DNA of 19,854 bases from Desulfobacterales bacterium (GTDB taxonomy: Bacteria > Desulfobacterota > Desulfobacteria > Desulfobacterales > UBA5852). The position numbers and the translations under genes are program-made. The notes under the pieces were generated by a model, which was not told the DNA's origin, did no database searches, and worked only from the letters and a program-made list of their open reading frames with translations. The stretch's first letter is position 1. Every line of letters begins with the position of its first letter. The DNA lies in contig JAERRP010000632.1 in the NCBI GenBank assembly GCA_016735415.1, forward strand, positions 1-19,854. Reading direction: 5' to 3'. This document shows positions 1 through 9,237 of the stretch, one piece after another.

Positions 1-192
1 ACAGGAGATTGAATCGGCCAGACGGGTCTGAACGCGTTCCAGTTGCCTGCAGGCCTGCGAGCAGCCGGGCAGTTTACTGATCTGGTCGCACCCCCGGCAA
101 GGGCTGCGGACTAGATAACCGACGTCGAAGTCGAACCTGCACGTATAGGTTAATATTTTCTGAGGAGATTTATGCCATTTCATGGTTGTCAT
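1..192 (-). CDS. Small Cys-rich (putative zinc-binding) protein, N-terminal part, runs off left edge
   Basis: The minus strand is open from an ATG at 192 to the window edge, giving 64 codons with no stop. The protein begins MTTMKWHKSPQKILTYTC and then carries regularly spaced cysteines: C18, then CRGC (32-35), then C44 and C48 in GCSQAC, and C64 at the edge. Paired CxxC and CxxxC motifs suggest a small metal-binding or zinc-ribbon-like protein; the function is unknown to me. A second ATG at 183 is an alternative start; neither has a strong Shine-Dalgarno. The frame is supported by the cysteine periodicity and by absence of stops. It lies downstream of the PHP gene on the same strand, but 242 bases separate it from the micro-ORF, and a possible promoter at 291-319 could serve it. 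Metal binding is inference from the cysteine pattern only. Confidence 0.6.
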   Translation of the reverse strand, partial: MTTMKWHKSPQKILTYTCRFDFDVGYLVRSPCRGCDQISKLPGCSQACRQLERVQTRLADSISC

Positions 193-290
193 CTAAAATG
201 ATGTGGCCCCGTGTTCAGCGTTGGCGATCTGCAACCGTGCCGGCCCAGCCGGACGGCGGTGTTCTTGGTTTGTGCGTAATTCGAGCGGAC

Positions 291-319
291 CTCATAGCAT
301 AAAAGCCTATTTGCGGCAA
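291..319 (-). promoter_or_regulatory. Possible sigma-70 promoter for the Cys-rich gene
   Basis: Read on the minus strand: TTGCCG (314-319), a 17-base spacer, then TATGAG (291-296) preceded by TGC, an extended -10 arrangement. It would start transcription near 284, about 90 bases before the ATG at 192. Each hexamer matches consensus at four of six positions. The rest of 193-434 shows GC-rich inverted repeats but no convincing gene. Confidence 0.3.
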
Positions 320-434
320 GGTGACTTCGGGCCGAAACGCGAAACGACAACATCCGTCCACAACGGTCCACGACGTTTTTTTAGCGGTCACAGGCCGGGA
401 TCTCCCTCCCGACCGGATCACCCGTCCGCCCGAT

Positions 435-524
435 TCAGAAAATCGCGGTATTCCACCATTCATATTCGTTCAGGGCATGATTTTCCCGCTCAAGGGCGAT
501 GTCGATGTAAGATCGGATATCCAC
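435..524 (-). CDS. Possible 29-residue micro-protein (GTG start) or gene remnant
   Basis: Just downstream of the PHP stop, the minus strand holds a short open frame that reads like real protein and ends ALNEYEWWNTAIF at a TGA (435-437). A GTG at 524 is preceded by AGGA with five bases between (AGGA-ATC at 525-531), so a 29-residue product is possible. The predicted peptide is a charged amphipathic helix with an aromatic tail. The open frame continues upstream of the GTG into the end of the PHP gene, so it could instead be the tail of a decayed larger gene. I recognise no family. Composition and the ribosome-binding site are the only evidence. Confidence 0.3.
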   Translation of the reverse strand: MDIRSYIDIALERENHALNEYEWWNTAIF

Positions 525-555
525 GATTCCTGAAAAATAATGCGGGAAAGGGACG

Positions 556-1458
556 TCAGCCGTTTTTGTGTTTGCGTCCGTTCAGACTGCGCATGACGCT
601 GTGCTGCAGGGACTGACGCTTGGCATTAAAAAAAGCGTAACTGTAGCGAATATTTTTTTCGAGCAAATCGGGATAATTGCGCATGTTGCTGCGCAGTTTG
701 CGGGTATTGGAGGTGACCTTGCGCAGCAGATGGATTTCCTTGCCGACAACCTTGGTCATCCCGGCCTTGAGAGCGTCCAGAAAGGCCCCGCGGACCGGTG
801 CGCAGTCCGCAAGCGTGACGGATTTTCCCATTTGCATCAACCGGTGACCGTCGCTGCCGCCGGTAACGCCTTTGGCCAGGTTGAAACCCAGAACCGTACT
901 TTTGAGGTTCCACTTGTTCATATTTTCGGCATTGATGACTTCGATGCCATCGACCATGTCATAAATATTTTGAAGCCTTGTATCCGTGAAGTAGGAGTTG
1001 TGGACGCCGGTATAGGCCGTGCTGTAAGGATGGGGTAGAATGACCAGGGCCGGGTACTGCCGGGCCGCTTCGATGAGGGCTTCCATTTCCCGCGAGGTCG
1101 AACTCATGACGTCCGCTCCCATGAACGGCAGCACGGCTCTCAAGTAGAAGTGTTCCAGATCCCTGTGGGAATAAAAATAAACCAGGAGATGCGAACCTTC
1201 CGCCGAGGTTATCTCGATGCCGGGAATGGTCAGTATCTCGGTGTGGCCGGCCAACTCCATGGCCCCCCGGATTTCATTGTGATCGGTGATGGCGATGCCG
1301 ATGCCCAGGGCCCGGGCCTGGGCTGCAATTTCCGCAACGGCGTCATGTCCGTCAGAATGAAGGCTGTGAAAATGCATGTCCACCACTGTAAACTGTGGCG
1401 CCAGGGTGTCGAGATCAGGAGATTTGAATTCAATTCGATTCAATTTCTGAAACGGCAT
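556..1458 (-). CDS. PHP-domain metal-dependent phosphoesterase
   Basis: The 300-residue protein carries the PHP (polymerase and histidinol phosphatase) metal-site motifs in order: DMHFHSLHSDG (27-37), ITDHNE (57-62), PGIE (79-82), LPHPYS with the PHP-type His (141-146) and GGSDGH (200-205). In this family these residues bind two or three divalent metals and hydrolyse phosphoesters; related stand-alone PHP proteins are nucleoside-bisphosphate phosphatases or histidinol phosphatases. The last 60 residues form a basic tail (RKVTSNTRKLRSNMRN and following) outside the core, so the substrate cannot be assigned. The ATG at 1458 has AGGGA about seven bases upstream. It is transcribed away from ispF. 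It is probably a soluble cytoplasmic enzyme, as no signal peptide or membrane segment is visible. Confidence 0.85.
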   Translation of the reverse strand: MPFQKLNRIEFKSPDLDTLAPQFTVVDMHFHSLHSDGHDAVAEIAAQARALGIGIAITDHNEIRGAMELAGHTEILTIPGIEITSAEGSHLLVYFYSHRDLEHFYLRAVLPFMGADVMSSTSREMEALIEAARQYPALVILPHPYSTAYTGVHNSYFTDTRLQNIYDMVDGIEVINAENMNKWNLKSTVLGFNLAKGVTGGSDGHRLMQMGKSVTLADCAPVRGAFLDALKAGMTKVVGKEIHLLRKVTSNTRKLRSNMRNYPDLLEKNIRYSYAFFNAKRQSLQHSVMRSLNGRKHKNG

Positions 1459-1594
1459 AGGTAATCCCTATCCATTGGGAACGTGATGTTTTCAATAAGG
1501 GCCCTGCGGAATGTACACTGCGGACCCCGAACGGTGCAGGGGGTGCCATCCTTGCAGTCGATATTCCAGACGACCGGACCAAGCTGAAAATTAC

Positions 1595-1600
1595 TATACT
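1595..1600 (+). promoter_or_regulatory. Candidate -10 box ahead of ispF
   Basis: The 275-base divergent gap between the PHP gene and ispF contains TATACT at 1595-1600, five of six to the sigma-70 -10 consensus, inside an AT-richer patch. No good -35 hexamer lies 16-18 bases upstream. A 64-codon open frame here (1511-1705) has no protein-like features. No other feature is visible in this gap. Confidence 0.2.
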
Positions 1601-1733
1601 CCATATCGACCAAAAATGAAATTGCTAAACTTCCGATCGGCTTTACGGAGTCCCGGGCTTGTGTTATGGCCAGAGGTCCTTAAAAAAAGCCTTGAATGCA
1701 AATGAACCGTGGTAAAAAAATGGGTGGGGGATC

Positions 1734-2216
1734 ATGCGAATCGGAATGGGCTATGACATTCATCGGCTAATCCCGGGGCGCAGGCTTGTTTTAGGAGGGG
1801 TGGAGATCCCGTTCGAACTGGGCCTGCAGGGACACTCCGATGCCGACGTCCTCACCCATGCCGTCTGCGATGCCATTTTAGGGGCGGCCGCTTTAGGCGA
1901 CATCGGCCTGCATTTTCCTGACAGCGATCCTGCCTATAAGGGCATTGCCAGTCTTGTTCTACTTCAACGCACGGCCGATCTGGCAGCCCGGGAGGGTTTC
2001 AAAGTTTGCCAGATCGATGCGACCATCGTCGCCGAAGTGCCCAGGATAGGGCCTTTCAGGGAAAAAATGTGCGCTAACCTGGCCGCGGCGATCGGTATCC
2101 CTATCGGTATGACCAACGTTAAGGCCACAACAACCGAAGGGCTCGGATATCCGGGACGCCGGGAAGGCATTGCCGCCATGTGCATCGCCCTGCTGGAATC
2201 GTGTCCGCCAACATGA
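1734..2216 (+). CDS. ispF: 2-C-methyl-D-erythritol 2,4-cyclodiphosphate synthase
   Basis: IspF converts CDP-ME 2-phosphate to the cyclic diphosphate MEcPP and CMP in the non-mevalonate isoprenoid pathway; it works as a cytoplasmic homotrimer. The 160-residue length is normal. Visible motifs are GYDIHRL (6-12) giving zinc ligands D8 and H10, [10 protein letters not shown] (34-43) with the third zinc ligand H42, DIGLHFPD (56-63) and the CDP-binding ATTTEGLG (131-138). The ATG at 1734 follows GGTGGGGG with a three-base spacer. The stop overlaps the uvrB start (ATGA at 2213-2216), so the two are probably translationally coupled. Nothing is missing from the active site. Confidence 0.97.
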   Translation: MRIGMGYDIHRLIPGRRLVLGGVEIPFELGLQGHSDADVLTHAVCDAILGAAALGDIGLHFPDSDPAYKGIASLVLLQRTADLAAREGFKVCQIDATIVAEVPRIGPFREKMCANLAAAIGIPIGMTNVKATTTEGLGYPGRREGIAAMCIALLESCPPT

Positions 2217-4219
2217 CCTCAACTTTTAAACTCGTCTCCGATATGCGGCCCCGGGGCGACCAGCCTCAAGCCATCGAACAGTTGACCCGGCAATTGCAGG
2301 AGCAGTCGCCTCACAATGTTCTGCTCGGGGTTACCGGGTCCGGCAAGACCTTTCTGATGGCCCATGTCATCGACCGCATCGGAGTGCCGGCCCTTGTGAT
2401 TGCCCCCAACAAGACGCTGGCCGCCCAACTTTACAGCGAATTCAAATCCTTTTTCCCGCACAATGCAGTAGAGTATTTTGTCAGCTACTACGACTACTAT
2501 CAACCGGAAGCCTACATCCCGGCCAGCGATACCTATATCTCCAAGGATTCCTCCATCAATGAGCTGATCGACAAGCTGCGGCACTCGGCCACGCGCTCGG
2601 TTTTATCACGCCGGGACGTCATCGTGGTGGCCAGCGTTTCCTGCATTTACGGCCTGGGAGCTCCCGAGGATTACCTCGGCATGCGCGTCGATATTGAAAC
2701 CAACGCCGTTATGGAGAGGGATACCCTGCTGCGGCGCCTGATCGCCATCCAGTATGAACGCAATGATATCGATTTTCATCGCGGCACCTTCCGGGTGCGG
2801 GGCGACCGGGTTGAAATCTATCCGGCCTACGAGGAGGATGTCGCCCTGCGGGTCGAGTTTTTCGGTGACGAAATCGAGCGGATCGCTGAAATCGACCCGT
2901 TACGCGGAACCGTTCTGCAAACAATTGCGCGCACCGCCATTTTCCCCGCCAGCCACTTTGTAACCCAAAACCGGACCCTTAAACGGGCCACCGAAACCAT
3001 CAAGACGGAATTGAAGCAGCGTGTTGCCTTTTATCGTGAAGAAAAACGCTATCTGGAAGCGCAGCGCATCGAAGAGCGCACCCTTTACGATCTGGAAATG
3101 ATGCAGGAACTGGGATACTGTAACGGGATCGAAAATTATTCCCGGCATTTGACGGGGCGCAAGGCGGGTGATCCCCCGCCCACTCTGCTTGACTATTTTC
3201 CCGACGATTACCTGCTGTTCATCGATGAGAGCCATATTGGCGTGCCCCAGTTGGGCGGCATGTACCGTGGAGATCGTTCCCGCAAGAAAACACTGGTGAA
3301 TTACGGCTTCAGGCTGCCTTCGGCCCTGGATAACCGCCCCTTGAAATTTGAAGAGTCCACCGCCCGCTTTAACCGCACGGTTTATGTTTCGGCCACACCG
3401 GCGGACTATGAGTTAAAAATTGCTCGGGACCGACGGGTCGAACTGATTGTCCGGCCGACCGGACTGCTCGATCCCTTGATCGAAATCCGCCCGGCCACCA
3501 GACAGGTTGACGACCTGCTCGAAACAATTCAAAAGCGGATCAAGCGCCACGAGCGTGTTTTAGTGACCACCCTGACCAAACGCATGGCCGAGGATTTGAC
3601 CGAATACTACAGCGATCTCAACCTGCGGGTTCGATATCTCCACGCGGATATTTCCACACTGGAGCGCATGGAAATTATCGGGGACCTGCGCAAAGGCCTT
3701 TTCGACGTCCTGATCGGCATCAATTTATTGCGTGAGGGGCTGGATATCCCGGAGGTTTCGCTGGTGGCGATCCTGGATGCCGACAAAGAAGGTTTTCTGC
3801 GTTCGGCCCGTTCACTGATCCAGACCTGCGGTCGGGCGGCCCGCAATGCGAGCGGACAGGTGGTCATGTACGCCGATAAACTGACCGCTTCGATGCAGGC
3901 GGCCATCGATGAAACCGATCGGCGTCGCAAAATCCAGCAGGATTACAATAACCGTCACGGTATTACCCCGCAATCGATCCGCAAAGAAATTGTTTCGGTT
4001 TTCGACGCCTTGAGGAATCCAGCGGATAAGCCCGTGGACACGATTGGAGAGCCGACGGCCATCTTCGAGACGGCCGAAGATCTGGAACGCCATATTGACG
4101 CGCTTGAGAAGTCCATGATACGGGCCGCCCGGGATCTGGAATTCGAAAAGGCGGCCGAACTCAGAGATCGAGTCAAGTTACTTCGAGAGCAGTTGGTATT
4201 TGAAGGCCAGAATGTATAA
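2213..4219 (+). CDS. uvrB: Excinuclease ABC subunit B
   Basis: UvrB is the damage-verifying helicase-like core of UvrABC nucleotide excision repair: loaded by UvrA, it then recruits UvrC. I chose ATG 2213 ([10 protein letters not shown]) because it overlaps the ispF stop as ATGA and gives 668 residues, close to the 673 of E. coli UvrB; an in-frame ATG at 2180 lies inside ispF. Motifs in order: Walker A GVTGSGKT (39-46), the beta-hairpin [10 protein letters not shown] (92-101) that clamps the lesion strand, DESH Walker B (338-341), SATPADYE (393-400), [13 protein letters not shown] (503-515), QTCGRAARN motif VI (537-545, Cys where Ile is common) and the C-terminal UVR helical hairpin (about 626-661) that binds UvrC. 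All key residues are present. Confidence 0.98.
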   Translation: MTSTFKLVSDMRPRGDQPQAIEQLTRQLQEQSPHNVLLGVTGSGKTFLMAHVIDRIGVPALVIAPNKTLAAQLYSEFKSFFPHNAVEYFVSYYDYYQPEAYIPASDTYISKDSSINELIDKLRHSATRSVLSRRDVIVVASVSCIYGLGAPEDYLGMRVDIETNAVMERDTLLRRLIAIQYERNDIDFHRGTFRVRGDRVEIYPAYEEDVALRVEFFGDEIERIAEIDPLRGTVLQTIARTAIFPASHFVTQNRTLKRATETIKTELKQRVAFYREEKRYLEAQRIEERTLYDLEMMQELGYCNGIENYSRHLTGRKAGDPPPTLLDYFPDDYLLFIDESHIGVPQLGGMYRGDRSRKKTLVNYGFRLPSALDNRPLKFEESTARFNRTVYVSATPADYELKIARDRRVELIVRPTGLLDPLIEIRPATRQVDDLLETIQKRIKRHERVLVTTLTKRMAEDLTEYYSDLNLRVRYLHADISTLERMEIIGDLRKGLFDVLIGINLLREGLDIPEVSLVAILDADKEGFLRSARSLIQTCGRAARNASGQVVMYADKLTASMQAAIDETDRRRKIQQDYNNRHGITPQSIRKEIVSVFDALRNPADKPVDTIGEPTAIFETAEDLERHIDALEKSMIRAARDLEFEKAAELRDRVKLLREQLVFEGQNV

Positions 4220-4268
4220 TGGCTTTCCATCCACCCTGGGGATCCCCTAACGGCCTTGTTGATCACCG

Positions 4269-6095
4269 ATGAGCGAATCCACCTTAAAATCTAAACTGGG
4301 CCAATCACCCGACGATTCCGGGGTGTACCTGATGAAGGACGCCGGCGGGAAGGTCATTTATGTCGGCAAGGCCAAAAATCTCAAAAAACGTCTGGCCAGC
4401 TATTTTGCCAGAGCCGATCAGAGCGATCCCAAAACCCGGACACTGGTGGCACGCATTGCCGATTTCGAAACCATCATAACCGCGACCGAGAAGGAAGCCC
4501 TCCTGCTGGAGTCCAACCTGATCAAGCGCTACCGGCCGCGCTACAATGTTGTCCTGAAAGATGACAAGCGTTATCCGCTCATACGCCTGGACATCCGCCA
4601 CCCTTATCCTAATTTGCGCATTGCTCGCAAAATCGTTGCGGACGGTGCCCTCTATTTCGGACCCTATACCTCCGCGCTGGCAACACGTGAAACTATTAAA
4701 ATAATTAATAAACCCTTTAAACTTCGCAAGTGTAAAAACCGCGAATTCACTAACCGCACACGCCCCTGTCTGCACCACCAGATGGGGGCCTGTTACGGTC
4801 CCTGCTGTCTGGATGTCGATCCGGATTTTTACCGCGAAATCGTCAATGAAGTCGTTCTGTTTCTGAAGGGACGCACACCGGATCTCATAAAAACCATTCG
4901 GCAGGTGATGAACCAGGCCTCCGCGGAACTGGCCTTCGAGCGCGCCGCCCAGTTAAGGGACAAAATGGCGGCCCTGGAAAATAGCCTGGAGAAACAGCGG
5001 GCCGTTTCAGCGGATCGACGCGACCGCGACATTTTAAGTGTGGCTATCGAAAACGACCTGATCATCGTTACCCTGCTGTCTGTCCGCAGTGGCTATCTGC
5101 ATGCTTGCCGCAATTTTGATTTTACGGAAAGCGTATCGGCGCCGGCCGAAATATTGAGCGCTTTTATACGCCAGTATTACGCGCAGGCCATAACCCCACC
5201 GCCTGAAATACTGGTTCAGTATCTTCCGGAAGACCGCGGATTGCTGGAAGAGTGGTTCCACAGCCAGTGGCGCCAAAAGGTCAAGATCCATTTCCCCCAA
5301 CGCGGTGACAAGAAACGTCTGATTGAAATGGCCAACCAGAACGCCGTCAAGTCATTACAGGAAAAACTGGCCCTGAAGACCAGCCGGGAGAAGATGCTGC
5401 AGCGGCTGGAAACACGTTTGCGTCTCAGTCGAGCGCCGCGGCGGATTGAATGCTTCGACAATTCAAACCTGGGGGGGACGGCCGCGGTTGCCGGGATGGT
5501 TGTTTTCGAAGACGGGCAAGCGAACAGGGAAGCATATCGTAAATTCAAGATCCAGTCGATTGACACACCGGACGATTATGGTGCCATGTTCGAAATCCTG
5601 TCCCGCCGTTTCCGCAATCATCCGGATTGGCCCTGGCCGGATCTGCTGCTGGTGGACGGCGGCAAGGGGCAGCTCAATGTCGCCCTGGCCGTCATTCGCG
5701 CGCTCGGTCTGGAATCGCAATTCGAAGTGGCGGCCATCGCCAAAAAAAACAACCGCATCGGGGAAATTCACGACAAGATTTATCGGCCCAATCGGGCCAA
5801 TCCCGTCAATCTTGATAAAGACGAATCCCTTCTGCTTTTTCTTCAGCGCATCCGCGATGAAGCGCACCGGTTCGCCATCCGCTATCACCGCCGGCGGCGT
5901 CGAAAAGCCGCCACGGAATCTATCCTGGATGACATTCCTGGTATAGGCCCCCGGCGTCGGCGTCTTCTCATGCGCACATATGGCAGTATCGAGAAAATCA
6001 GGGCGGCGTCATCCGAGGAACTGAGGGCCCTGCCCGGAATGGATTCGAGAGCGGCCCGAAATCTGGCCGCCAAACTGCGCCCTGCGAAGCCATAA
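4269..6095 (+). CDS. uvrC: Excinuclease ABC subunit C
   Basis: UvrC makes both incisions in nucleotide excision repair. The 608-residue protein has the standard order: GIY-YIG nuclease for the 3' cut (GVY 18-20, IYVG 30-33); four cysteines C155, C167, C175 and C179 with the 11/7/3 spacing of the iron-sulfur site reported for E. coli UvrC; a UVR motif (about 205-240) for UvrB; the RNase H-like domain for the 5' cut with D397 in FDNSN, D436, D463 in VDGGKGQ and H533 in DEAHRFA; and two helix-hairpin-helix motifs (552-603). It sits 49 bases after uvrB on the same strand, with no terminator between them and no obvious Shine-Dalgarno at the ATG, so it is probably cotranscribed. The stop abuts the palindromic element at 6096. 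Confidence 0.98.
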   Translation: MSESTLKSKLGQSPDDSGVYLMKDAGGKVIYVGKAKNLKKRLASYFARADQSDPKTRTLVARIADFETIITATEKEALLLESNLIKRYRPRYNVVLKDDKRYPLIRLDIRHPYPNLRIARKIVADGALYFGPYTSALATRETIKIINKPFKLRKCKNREFTNRTRPCLHHQMGACYGPCCLDVDPDFYREIVNEVVLFLKGRTPDLIKTIRQVMNQASAELAFERAAQLRDKMAALENSLEKQRAVSADRRDRDILSVAIENDLIIVTLLSVRSGYLHACRNFDFTESVSAPAEILSAFIRQYYAQAITPPPEILVQYLPEDRGLLEEWFHSQWRQKVKIHFPQRGDKKRLIEMANQNAVKSLQEKLALKTSREKMLQRLETRLRLSRAPRRIECFDNSNLGGTAAVAGMVVFEDGQANREAYRKFKIQSIDTPDDYGAMFEILSRRFRNHPDWPWPDLLLVDGGKGQLNVALAVIRALGLESQFEVAAIAKKNNRIGEIHDKIYRPNRANPVNLDKDESLLLFLQRIRDEAHRFAIRYHRRRRRKAATESILDDIPGIGPRRRRLLMRTYGSIEKIRAASSEELRALPGMDSRAARNLAAKLRPAKP

Positions 6096-6312
6096 GGGCT
6101 TGCCAAAAAAATAAGTTAGTGCCCATCCATGGATTTAAAACGTCACGATCGTGTCCGATTCAGAAATGAGGATTTTTTGCTCTGATACGGCAGCAATGGG
6201 GTTGCGGTGAGGCGTACTTTTGTCAGCCGCCGCCGCAATCCCGCTACGACCGGCCGAGCAGGACCAAAAAGACCATTTCTGGACGGACACTAAGTTATTT
6301 TTTTGCGGGCCC
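6096..6312. repeat. Long imperfect palindromic element (MITE-like or bidirectional terminator)
   Basis: The element starts on the base after the uvrC stop and ends seven bases before the mdh stop. The left arm 6096-6129 (GGGCTTGCCAAAAAAATAAG onward) matches the reverse complement of the right arm 6280-6312 (GGGCCCGCAAAAAAATAACT onward) at about 28 of 34 positions. The symmetry continues inward: GTGTCCG...CAGAAATG on both sides, then GGGGTTGCGG against GGGATTGCGG, around a GC-rich centre near 6210-6230. The left arm has roughly 29 extra bases, including a repeated GTGYCC segment. A folded transcript would be one long hairpin. No coding frame is evident. It may stop both converging transcripts, or be a non-autonomous mobile element; no clear target-site duplication is visible. 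Confidence 0.6.
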
Positions 6313-6319
6313 TGTATAT

Positions 6320-7306
<987 letters not shown>

Positions 7307-7456
7307 CTACAATCTTGTCAATTAATTTCTTTCCCGCGACCCTGAGGGTTTGGGGGGGGCTTGAGCGGCCGCAAACCGTAAAATATCACGGGTTAAAGGG
7401 GTGATTGGATAACATGATAGAAATCTATGTCAACAGATTTATCTGGGGCGATTATA

Positions 7457-7486
7457 TTGACTTTTAACTAAAAATTCGAGTATATC
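7457..7486 (+). promoter_or_regulatory. Probable sigma-70 promoter of the TPR-MglA-PATAN-PilZ operon
   Basis: TTGACT (7457-7462), an 18-base AT-rich spacer, then TATATC (7481-7486), about 90 bases before the first gene of the operon. The 321-base divergent gap between mdh and this operon (7256-7576) also holds a run of eight G near 7352-7359 and an AT-rich stretch, but no gene. Confidence 0.4.
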
Positions 7487-7576
7487 GCACTAGATGAACG
7501 TAACTCTTTTGGTTTTTTACGGATATAGATTTTTTCAATTTCACCCAGCGTCACCAAAGAAAGTGATGAGGTTTTA

Positions 7577-8578
7577 ATGGGTGTGACAACACAAATCAAG
7601 GCGCTGCTCAGGGAAGCCGATCTGTATCAGCAACAGGGCTTGCTGAACGAAGCTAAGGAACGATACAAAAAAGCAACTGAAATTATTAGAAATAATTCCG
7701 AACTACAAGATAGCCAGGGCATCATCAAGAGTATTGTCCAAAAGGTTGTGGCCCTCAACCAGGAAATCCACAATATTAATGAGGCCCTTTCCAAGCCCAC
7801 CGTGTCCGACCAAAAGCAGGATTTGATAAAAAACCTGTTCAGCGGTGGACGGGACGACAACGATGCCTCCAAGTCGTTGGAAGGCGCCATTGCGCTGGCG
7901 AAATTCGGCCAATATGACCGTGCCCTCGATGAATTCAATGGCCTTCTGACGGATGAAGGCGTTCGGGTTGCGGCTGCAAAAAACATCATCCGATGTTATA
8001 TTCAACTTTCCGACCTGGACCAGGCGGTTGAACGTTTTACGGAATGGGTTGACGATGATGGTTTTAAAGATGTCGAATTGAAGAAAATCCGTTTTTTTCT
8101 GGACACGCGTTTACGTAAACTCGGACATAAGGGCACATTGCCGGAGCGGGCCGAAGTCCTGGAAATAGATGATATCGAAGCAGGCCATCAGAATGATGAA
8201 ACCAAAGCCTCAACCCAGACTTTTGCGGATGAAGTTGAAGCCGAATCTGTCGATTTCGACGGTGAACTTGAACTTCATGAAGAAGAATTCCTGGATATCA
8301 ATTCCGTCGGTATTCAGCTGAAAACGGGTGCCCAAAAGGGTCAAATACTCGAATTCGATGTTAGTTTCCAAACCGGAAATTCCATCAACTTGATTATTCC
8401 CACTACGGAAAAGATACTCCTCAAGGAGTTAAAGGCCGGGACCAAGTTGCAGGATATGCAATTTTTTTCTCCGATTGCCATATTGAACGGATCCGGAGTG
8501 GTAACCGCCAAAACCCGAATAAAATCTGGTCCGAAAGAAGGCGACTACAGCCTCGACATTACGATTTTAACGACTTAA
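7577..8578 (+). CDS. TPR-like protein with C-terminal beta-rich domain, first gene of MglA-type operon
   Basis: The 333-residue soluble protein has an N-terminal helical-hairpin repeat of TPR type (about 12-35, LYQQQGLLNEAKERYKKA), a helical linker (46-72), a second TPR-like block (about 105-160, ALAKFGQYDRALDEF and YIQLSDLDQAVERF), an acidic low-complexity linker (195-240), and a beta-rich domain (241-333) with QFFSPIAILNGSGVV. I do not recognise the last domain with confidence; its arrangement recalls YcgR/PilZ-N-like beta barrels, which is inference. TPRs bind proteins, so a scaffold role for the GTPase and PATAN partners encoded downstream is likely. The start has GATGAGG six bases upstream. 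The next gene follows after 33 bases. Confidence 0.75.
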   Translation: MGVTTQIKALLREADLYQQQGLLNEAKERYKKATEIIRNNSELQDSQGIIKSIVQKVVALNQEIHNINEALSKPTVSDQKQDLIKNLFSGGRDDNDASKSLEGAIALAKFGQYDRALDEFNGLLTDEGVRVAAAKNIIRCYIQLSDLDQAVERFTEWVDDDGFKDVELKKIRFFLDTRLRKLGHKGTLPERAEVLEIDDIEAGHQNDETKASTQTFADEVEAESVDFDGELELHEEEFLDINSVGIQLKTGAQKGQILEFDVSFQTGNSINLIIPTTEKILLKELKAGTKLQDMQFFSPIAILNGSGVVTAKTRIKSGPKEGDYSLDITILTT

Positions 8579-8611
8579 TCAAAGCGGATTATTGCCCTGG
8601 AGCGGATTTGA

Positions 8612-9226
8612 ATGGCGACCTTTAATTTCAAAAAGCGGGAAATCGAATGCAAGATTGTCTATTATGGCCCCGGGCGCTGCGGCAAGACCACCAACCTTGA
8701 ACACATCTTCAAAACCTATAAAAAGCAGATAACCGGCGAGATGGTGTCCATCGACACGGAGGGTGACCGGACTCTGTTTTTCGATTTCCTGCCGATGGGA
8801 CTTGGTAAAATCAAGGGGTGCGACGTAAAAGTGCAACTGTACACCGTTCCGGGACAGGTGCAATACAGCTCTACCCGCAAACTGGTCTTGAAGGCCGTGG
8901 ATGGGATTGTGTTTGTGGCGGATTCTCTGGAAGTCAGAAGAGAAAAAAACATGCTGTCCTTGAAAGATTTGCATGAGAACCTCAAATCCTACGGTTCCAG
9001 CATATTCAAACTCCCTTTGGTCATGCAATATAACAAACGTGATCTGGAAGAAGAAGGCATCCCGCTTATGCCGATCGCGCAAATGGAACACGATCTCAAC
9101 CGCCAGTTAAAAGCGCCATCGCATGCCGCCGCCGCCATCAACGGTAAAGGCGTTGCCAAAACGGTCACCGATTGTCTCAAGCTGACGCTTCTGCATTTGC
9201 AAAAAGAATTAAAGTGGGCAAAATAG
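8612..9226 (+). CDS. MglA-type small Ras-like GTPase
   Basis: The 204-residue GTPase carries P-loop GPGRCGKT (19-26), a G3 region reading TVPGQ (78-82) instead of the Ras DxxG, and G4 NKRD (141-144). These are hallmarks of the MglA family, bacterial polarity GTPases that set the leading pole in Myxococcus gliding. R53 (in GDRTLFFDFLP) and Q82 fall at the numbers of the catalytic arginine and glutamine known for MglA, so it is probably an active GTPase. The MglB-type Roadblock GAP that usually accompanies MglA is not in this window. Genes on both sides are on the same strand with 33-base and 11-base gaps, so one operon is likely. The pathway it controls here (motility, pili or another polar process) cannot be read from sequence. 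Confidence 0.9.
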   Translation: MATFNFKKREIECKIVYYGPGRCGKTTNLEHIFKTYKKQITGEMVSIDTEGDRTLFFDFLPMGLGKIKGCDVKVQLYTVPGQVQYSSTRKLVLKAVDGIVFVADSLEVRREKNMLSLKDLHENLKSYGSSIFKLPLVMQYNKRDLEEEGIPLMPIAQMEHDLNRQLKAPSHAAAAINGKGVAKTVTDCLKLTLLHLQKELKWAK

Positions 9227-9237
9227 GCTAAATACCA

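Noticed and set aside
203..616. 137-codon plus-strand open frame and overlapping minus-strand frames at 189-463
   Set aside because: Compositions are Arg/Pro/Ser-rich and not protein-like. The plus frame runs antisense into the PHP gene end. They look like GC-rich shadow frames.
1511..1705. 64-codon plus-strand open frame between the PHP gene and ispF
   Set aside because: No recognisable domain and only a short cysteine cluster. The composition is not clearly coding; a real gene is not supported.
4235..4248. GGGGATCCCC palindrome between uvrB and uvrC as a terminator
   Set aside because: No T-run follows, and the genes are spaced as an operon.
7316..7321. TTGACA as the -35 of an mdh promoter
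   Set aside because: No acceptable -10 hexamer lies 16-18 bases downstream on the minus strand.
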